This document shows positions 58,796 through 64,000 of a stretch of DNA of 64,000 nucleotides, piece by piece; the first letter of the stretch is position 1, and each line of letters starts with the position of its first letter. The notes below the pieces were generated by a model, which saw only the letters and a list, made by a program, of their open reading frames with translations, was not told the DNA's origin and ran no database searches. The DNA lies in contig JABXYP010000001.1 in the NCBI GenBank assembly GCA_024701455.1, forward strand, positions 2,546,001 to 2,610,000, read 5' to 3'. The position numbers were made by a program, and so were the translations under genes. This DNA comes from Bacillus sp. A301a_S52 (GTDB lineage: Bacteria > Bacillota > Bacilli > Bacillales > Salisediminibacteriaceae).

Positions 58796-60496
58796 TTACC
58801 CAATATATTTCTCTATTATTTCCACAAGGTTATCCCGATGCACTTCTAACACTTCTCCAGTTTTTCGAACCTTAACTTCAACGATCCCTTCTTCAGCCTT
58901 TTTACCAACTGTTATACGTAAAGGCAGTCCGAATAAGTCTGCATCTTTAAATTTTACACCTGGTCGTTCTACACGATCATCATATAAAACCTCATAACGT
59001 TTAACATTTAAACTATCGTATAATTCTTCTGAAAGCTTACGTTGTTCGTCCTGCTTGACATTAATAGGCATAAGATGAATGTGGAATGGAGCCACACTTG
59101 CTGGCCATACAATACCATTTTCGTCATGATGCTCTTCAATAATGGCAGCTACTGTACGTGAAACACCAATTCCGTAGGAGCCCATCACCATCGGCTGAGC
59201 TTTACCATTTTCATCAAGGAATTGGGCATTTAATGCTTCACTGTATTTCGTGCCTAGTTTGAATACATGCCCCACTTCAATACCTTCCTTGAATTTAATA
59301 GTCCCCTTACCGTCTGGAGAAGGATCCCCTTCCTGAATATTTCTTAAATCGGCATAGTTAGAAACGTTAAAGTCACGCCCAGGATTAACGTTAATTAAAT
59401 GTTTATCTTGTTCATTTGCTCCACAGACCGCATTAATCATCACTTCAACAGCTTTATCAGCAATAATAGTGATGTTGTCATCCACGTTCACTGGCCCTAT
59501 GTAGCCCACTTCAGTATTTAACCATTTTTTAGTCTCAGCTTCTCCAGCTAATTCAACGGAACGAGCCTCAAATAAATGTTTAATCTTCACATCATTTACC
59601 TGATGATCGCCGCGAACAAGGACGAGGACAGGTTGTTCATCAACTAAAAATAACATAGATTTAATGCAACTCTCTTTTGTAACTGCAAGAAAATTTGCCA
59701 CGTCTTCTATCGTTTTCTTATCAGGTGTCTCCACTTTTTCAAGCGTTTTTGGTTGGTCTGAGGACGTTTCATAAGTCATATTTACTGGCGCGATTTCAAT
59801 ATTAGCTGCAAAGTCTGAAGAATCCGAGTAAGCAATCGTATCTTCTCCAACGGTCGAAAGCACCATAAATTCGTGAGTATCCTTTCCACCCATTGCCCCA
59901 GAATCCGCAACGACAGCCCGATAATTCAATTCGCATCTTGTGAAAATATTGCAATAGGCGTTGTACATCTTTTGATAGCTTTCATCAAGTCCTTCAAAGC
60001 TCGTATCAAATGAATAGGCATCCTTCATAAGGAATTCCCGGCCTCTTAAAATGCCGAACCTTGGCCTTCTTTCATCACGAAATTTGGTCTGAATTTGATA
60101 AAGCGTCATCGGTAGCTTCTTGTATGACCGCACGTCATCACGCACGATAGTTGTTATGACTTCCTCATGGGTTGGCCCTAGAGCAAACTCTCTATCGTGT
60201 CTATCTTTTATCCGCATGAGTTCAGCCCCATACTCTTCCCAACGCCCAGAAGCTTTCCAGAGTTCAGCAGGTTGAATGGAAGGCAAGAGCATCTCTTGTG
60301 CTCCTGCTTTATCCATCTCTTCCCTCACAATATTCTCTACTTTTTTTAATACTTTTAAGCCAAGGGGCAAGAAAGAATAAACACCTGAGGTACTTTGGCG
60401 GATCAATCCTGCTCTTAACATTAACTGATGACTTTTTACTTCTGCATCACTTGGTATATCACGTAACGTTTGTGCCAAATACGTACTTTGTCTCAA
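58796..60496 (-). CDS. proS: Prolyl-tRNA synthetase
   Basis: The 566-residue class II synthetase (bacterial type) has motif 2 ([25 protein letters not shown] region), an inserted editing domain (about 230-400) and motif 3 ([13 protein letters not shown]). TTG at 60496 is chosen, with AGAGGTGG 7 bases upstream and the family start (M)RQS; a longer frame upstream lacks a site. Confidence 0.97.
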   Translation of the reverse strand: MRQSTYLAQTLRDIPSDAEVKSHQLMLRAGLIRQSTSGVYSFLPLGLKVLKKVENIVREEMDKAGAQEMLLPSIQPAELWKASGRWEEYGAELMRIKDRHDREFALGPTHEEVITTIVRDDVRSYKKLPMTLYQIQTKFRDERRPRFGILRGREFLMKDAYSFDTSFEGLDESYQKMYNAYCNIFTRCELNYRAVVADSGAMGGKDTHEFMVLSTVGEDTIAYSDSSDFAANIEIAPVNMTYETSSDQPKTLEKVETPDKKTIEDVANFLAVTKESCIKSMLFLVDEQPVLVLVRGDHQVNDVKIKHLFEARSVELAGEAETKKWLNTEVGYIGPVNVDDNITIIADKAVEVMINAVCGANEQDKHLINVNPGRDFNVSNYADLRNIQEGDPSPDGKGTIKFKEGIEVGHVFKLGTKYSEALNAQFLDENGKAQPMVMGSYGIGVSRTVAAIIEEHHDENGIVWPASVAPFHIHLMPINVKQDEQRKLSEELYDSLNVKRYEVLYDDRVERPGVKFKDADLFGLPLRITVGKKAEEGIVEVKVRKTGEVLEVHRDNLVEIIEKYIG

Positions 60497-60760
60497 CGAT
60501 ATGCCACCTCTACTTTCACTAAATTCTCTTAAATTAAAGAGAGATAATTCACATAACCCATTTCCACATACAAAATACACTTGTAAAAAACAACTAGTAG
60601 ATTGATCTTCCGCTACAAGCAGACCCCTTCAATGTTTCATCTTAAACTAATTGAGGCCGATAAACTTGTACATTATTGTATTTACATACATTTCCAATTA
60701 TTTGAAATTCAATACCTTTCCCTTCAACCCATTAAAAAGAACCACTATATTTGCTACCAT

Positions 60761-62020
60761 TCACATGAAAAATTTATTAATATCATTCCACGTGACAACA
60801 AGCATTAGTAGCATAAGTAACGCAAATCCAACAAAGTGTACGAGTCCTTCTTTTTGAGGGTCAATAGGTTTTCCTCTCACAGCTTCCAAACCGATAAAGA
60901 GGAGGCGCCCTCCATCTAAAGCCGGAAGTGGTAAAAGATTAATAATACCTAGGTTGACACTCAGGATAGCAGCCCATTGAAACAGTACTAACAGCCCCAT
61001 TGAGGCTACCTCACCAGTATAATTGTAAATACCTACAGGACCTGCTAAATGATCTAAGCTAAACTGTCCTGTAACGAGCATGCCTAACGCTTCAAAAATA
61101 AGAGTGGTATACTCATAGGTTTCCGTAAACCCAAATAAAACGGCTTGACCTATATTATGTTCTCTCGGTGCAGTAATACCAATAACCCCGATTTGTTCGT
61201 CATCAGCACCAAGACGTTCTTGCGCTGTCATTGTTACATCGAATTGTTCACCTTGACGTTCAATAATGAAATCAAGTGATTCATTGGGATGCTCTACAAT
61301 AATGTTAGTCATTTCTTCCCAACTAGCAACACTTTCACCGTCTATGGAAACGATGCGGTCTCCACTTTCTAAGCCAGCTTGAATCGCTACCCCGTCTTCC
61401 GTAACTTCACCAACAACAGGCTCATCTACAGGCATACCTGCAAATGCTGCGTACAATATAAGGACAAAAACCGCTAATACAAAGTTCATTAGAGGGCCTG
61501 CAAAAATAGCAGCTGCTCTTTGTCCCACTGTTTTAGCAGAGAACTGTCGATCATATGGGGCTATCTGTGTTGGCTGTTCGTCATGAACATATTCAGCTTT
61601 ATCATCTATCTCATAAGTGACCAATTCTTCCTTATCCTCAACATATCCCTGCACAAACAAGTCGTGTTCCAAATCAATTTTTTCCACCTGAATTACTTTA
61701 CAATCAGGATGTTTTGACTTGTTATTTATAATGATTCGACTCACTTTACCTAATTGATTAAATAAAAGCCCAACTTCATAGCCCGGTTTTATTTGGATCA
61801 TTTCAGGGTCTTCCCCGGCCATTCTAACAAACCCTCCGAGAGGAAGTAACCGAATCGTATACACTGTTTCGTTTCGTTTAAATGAAAAGATCTTTGGCCC
61901 AAAACCAATTGCAAATTCACGGCAGAGTATACCTGCTCGTTTAGCAACGACTAAATGTCCCCATTCGTGTACAAATACAAGTATGCCAAAAATCACGATG
62001 ACAGCTATTAACGTGTTCAT
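60761..62020 (-). CDS. rasP: Site-2 membrane metalloprotease RasP
   Basis: The 419-residue protein has the zinc motif His18-Glu19-x-x-His22 ([16 protein letters not shown]), a PDZ domain (about 190-275) and the distal [15 protein letters not shown] motif between membrane segments. RasP cleaves anti-sigma factors and remnant signal peptides in the membrane. It lies between dxr and proS as in B. subtilis. It could process the export signal of small peptides, which is only a general property of the family. Confidence 0.97.
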   Translation of the reverse strand: MNTLIAVIVIFGILVFVHEWGHLVVAKRAGILCREFAIGFGPKIFSFKRNETVYTIRLLPLGGFVRMAGEDPEMIQIKPGYEVGLLFNQLGKVSRIIINNKSKHPDCKVIQVEKIDLEHDLFVQGYVEDKEELVTYEIDDKAEYVHDEQPTQIAPYDRQFSAKTVGQRAAAIFAGPLMNFVLAVFVLILYAAFAGMPVDEPVVGEVTEDGVAIQAGLESGDRIVSIDGESVASWEEMTNIIVEHPNESLDFIIERQGEQFDVTMTAQERLGADDEQIGVIGITAPREHNIGQAVLFGFTETYEYTTLIFEALGMLVTGQFSLDHLAGPVGIYNYTGEVASMGLLVLFQWAAILSVNLGIINLLPLPALDGGRLLFIGLEAVRGKPIDPQKEGLVHFVGFALLMLLMLVVTWNDINKFFM

Positions 62021-62036
62021 TGTTATACCACACCCT

Positions 62037-63188
62037 TTAGCTTAAATAGGATAAAACGTCTGATCGTACTTCTTTATCTGCCGAAACGATGTCTTCTAGT
62101 GACGGGTTACTGATTGGGGTGTGTCTATGGAGTGCCTTTTCCACGAAAACTTCAATATCAAGAAATGATATTCTACCTTCAAGGAACAGTGAGACAGCAA
62201 CCTCGTTTGCAGCATTCAACACTGCAGGAGCAATCCCTCCTGCCCTGCCAGCTTCGAAGGCCATTTTCAAGCATCTAAAGCGATCGAAATCCATCTTTTC
62301 AAAATGTAACGTGCCAACTTCCCATAATTTTAACCTGTCTCCCCCTTTTAAATCAAGCCTGTTAGGCTCTGAAAGGGCATATTGAATCGGCACTCTCATA
62401 TCAGGAGTGCCTAAATGGGCAAGTATACTACCGTCAATATATTCAACCATAGAATGAATAATACTCTCTTTGTGAAGTAATACATCAATATCATCATATG
62501 CCATATCAAAGAGCCACTTTGCTTCGATGACTTCTAAACCTTTATTCATCATGGTCGCTGAATCTATCGTAATCTTGGCTCCCATATTCCAGTTTGGATG
62601 GTTCAACGCATCTTTCACTGTGACATCCTTCAATTCTTCACGTGCACGATCTCTAAAACTCCCACCTGATGCCGTTAGAATGAGTTTAGCAACCTCTTTT
62701 TCCTTATTACCATGTAAGCATTGGGCAATAGCTGAATGCTCACTATCCACTGGAATAAGACGGGTACCATATTTTTCACTTAACGCTGTGACGATATTCC
62801 CTGCCATAACAAGTGTTTCTTTATTCGCTATAGCCACATCTTTCCCAGATTTTATTGCTTTTATAGTAGGTTCAAGGCCAACACGCCCCATAACCGCATT
62901 AACAAGAATATCTGCTTCACCATAAACAGCTGCTTCTGTTAATCCCTCTAGTCCGGACATAATTTCTGCTTTATAACTGATGTGTTCCTTAACTTCTTGA
63001 GCTACCGCTTCAGACTGAACACTAATTACTTTGGGTTTAAATTCTTCTATCTGCTTAATACCCACTTTAAAATTCGATCCAAAACTCAAGGCTTCTAAAC
63101 TGAATTCCTCTGGGTGGGAGCGTATAACATTAAGTGTTTGAACACCTATAGATCCTGTAGATCCAATAAGATTGATTTTCCTCATCAC
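62037..63188 (-). CDS. dxr: 1-deoxy-D-xylulose 5-phosphate reductoisomerase
   Basis: The 383-residue protein has the NADPH motif [10 protein letters not shown] near residue 9, metal ligands in PVDSEHSAI and catalytic-loop residues. It makes 2-C-methyl-erythritol 4-phosphate in the isoprenoid pathway. The second Met may be the true start. Ends 17 bases before rasP. Confidence 0.97.
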   Translation of the reverse strand: MMRKINLIGSTGSIGVQTLNVIRSHPEEFSLEALSFGSNFKVGIKQIEEFKPKVISVQSEAVAQEVKEHISYKAEIMSGLEGLTEAAVYGEADILVNAVMGRVGLEPTIKAIKSGKDVAIANKETLVMAGNIVTALSEKYGTRLIPVDSEHSAIAQCLHGNKEKEVAKLILTASGGSFRDRAREELKDVTVKDALNHPNWNMGAKITIDSATMMNKGLEVIEAKWLFDMAYDDIDVLLHKESIIHSMVEYIDGSILAHLGTPDMRVPIQYALSEPNRLDLKGGDRLKLWEVGTLHFEKMDFDRFRCLKMAFEAGRAGGIAPAVLNAANEVAVSLFLEGRISFLDIEVFVEKALHRHTPISNPSLEDIVSADKEVRSDVLSYLS

Positions 63189-63280
63189 ATCTTACTCCTA
63201 ACAAAAAAATATTCTACGTTATTGATTCCATCACTTACCAACACCTTATGCTCTTCTCATCTGGCTGAAACAACTCTATG

Positions 63281-64000
63281 TTAAAGAAAACCGAGCAAAT
63301 AGATAATTGGCATGACAAAAATTAAGCTGTCAAAACGGTCAAGAATGCCTCCGTGACCTGGTAATACCTGACCAGAATCTTTAACAGCGTAATGCCGTTT
63401 AAATGCTGATTCTACTAAATCCCCTAACTGTCCTGCTAGAGAAACAACAATCATAAACAATACAGTCGTCATCCATGTAGAAAATACCGGGAAAAAGACT
63501 ACATAGATACTACCGATTAAAAGGGCTAACAATGTACCGCCTATCGAACCTTCAATCGTCTTTTTAGGGCTAATTTCTGGCCATAATTTATGCTTTCCAA
63601 AGCGGCGTCCAGTAAAATAGGCTCCAGAATCTGTTGACCATACAATAATTAAAATAAAGAAAATCATCGCTAGTCCATTTTCTAAAAAACGAGCGTGCAT
63701 AAAATAATGAAAGCCAAACCCTACGTACACAGAAGCTAACACGACAAAGCCAGCTTCATCAAACGTGAATTTATTTTTAGTAATAACCGTTAATGCAAGT
63801 AAGACGATAATGAGCAGTAGAAACAGCTCCAATCGCTCAAGGTGAACCCAGTCAAACACCCCTATAACATTCTCCGGTATTAATAAAAGCCACATAAATA
63901 ACATTCCTGCAATCCCCCGAATACTTAACGGATGGATTCTTTTCATCCTCAACAATTCCCACATACCGATCGTTGCTAAAGCGATCATAACAAGAGTGAA
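63281..64000 (-). CDS. cdsA: Phosphatidate cytidylyltransferase (cut by window edge)
   Basis: About 240 residues of a polytopic membrane protein run to the stop at 63281. The frame stays open to position 64000, so the N-terminus (about 25 residues) is outside. The signature KDSGQVLPGHGGILDRFDSL is present. It makes CDP-diacylglycerol, the substrate of PgsA also encoded in this window. It precedes dxr, the usual order. Confidence 0.96.
   Translation of the reverse strand, partial: FTLVMIALATIGMWELLRMKRIHPLSIRGIAGMLFMWLLLIPENVIGVFDWVHLERLELFLLLIIVLLALTVITKNKFTFDEAGFVVLASVYVGFGFHYFMHARFLENGLAMIFFILIIVWSTDSGAYFTGRRFGKHKLWPEISPKKTIEGSIGGTLLALLIGSIYVVFFPVFSTWMTTVLFMIVVSLAGQLGDLVESAFKRHYAVKDSGQVLPGHGGILDRFDSLIFVMPIIYLLGFL

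Noticed and set aside
60602..60857. Overlapping plus-strand frames between proS and rasP
   Set aside because: AT-rich, unsupported by ribosome-binding sites, and partly antisense to rasP.

Overview
The window is a stretch of a low-GC Firmicute chromosome. Gene content and order match the mutS-recA-spoIIIE-dapA-pnp-nusA-polC-cdsA block of Bacillus subtilis, and spore genes are present (cotE, spoVS, spoVFA/B, spoIIIE). The source is therefore an endospore-forming member of the Bacillaceae; an alkaliphilic or halophilic genus is possible but only a guess. Every conserved gene lies on the minus strand, so the block reads from cdsA at the right edge to mutS at the left edge. No rRNA or tRNA gene was seen.

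Layout, right to left in the direction of transcription: cdsA (cut by the edge)-dxr-rasP-proS-polC (lipid, isoprenoid, membrane proteolysis, replication); rimP-nusA-ylxR-ylxQ-infB-ylxP-rbfA (transcription and translation factors); truB-ribF-rpsO-pnp (RNA modification, flavin synthesis, ribosome, RNA decay); ylxY-mlpA-ymxH; spoVFA-spoVFB-asd-dapG-dapA (dipicolinate and diaminopimelate synthesis); rnjB-tepA-ylzJ-spoIIIE-ymfC; ymfF-ymfH-ymfI-ymfJ; ymfK-rodZ-pgsA-cinA; a DEAD-box helicase; recA; an accessory island (about 11.0-16.4 kb); rny-ymdB-spoVS; korA-korB; miaB-ymcA; cotE; mutS (cut by the edge). Readable control sites include a LexA/DinR box and a perfect sigma-A promoter at recA, a sigma-K-like promoter at spoVF, a sigma-E-like promoter at cotE, a cre-like site before korAB, and many intrinsic terminators.

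The most interesting part is the accessory island between recA and rny. A PlcR-like regulator (HTH plus TPR) on the plus strand is divergent from a minus-strand operon. That operon starts with two very short genes: a 38-residue exported PapR-like signal peptide, and a 16-residue peptide made of Met-Lys plus two near-identical heptads (KQEWLVV, KAEWLVV). A strong hairpin terminator and a HemN/HemW-like radical SAM enzyme follow. An MFS exporter and a DinB-like protein lie beyond. This looks like a quorum-sensing-controlled locus for a ribosomally made, radical-SAM-modified peptide.

The second notable feature is a family of about 155-bp structured intergenic repeats. Five full-length dispersed copies, two shortened copies and one tandem array of nine units (mostly exactly 154 bp) between ylxY and pnp were found. 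Each full unit can fold into three hairpins and has no coding capacity. The shortened copies look like products of recombination between two internal TCAATCAG motifs.
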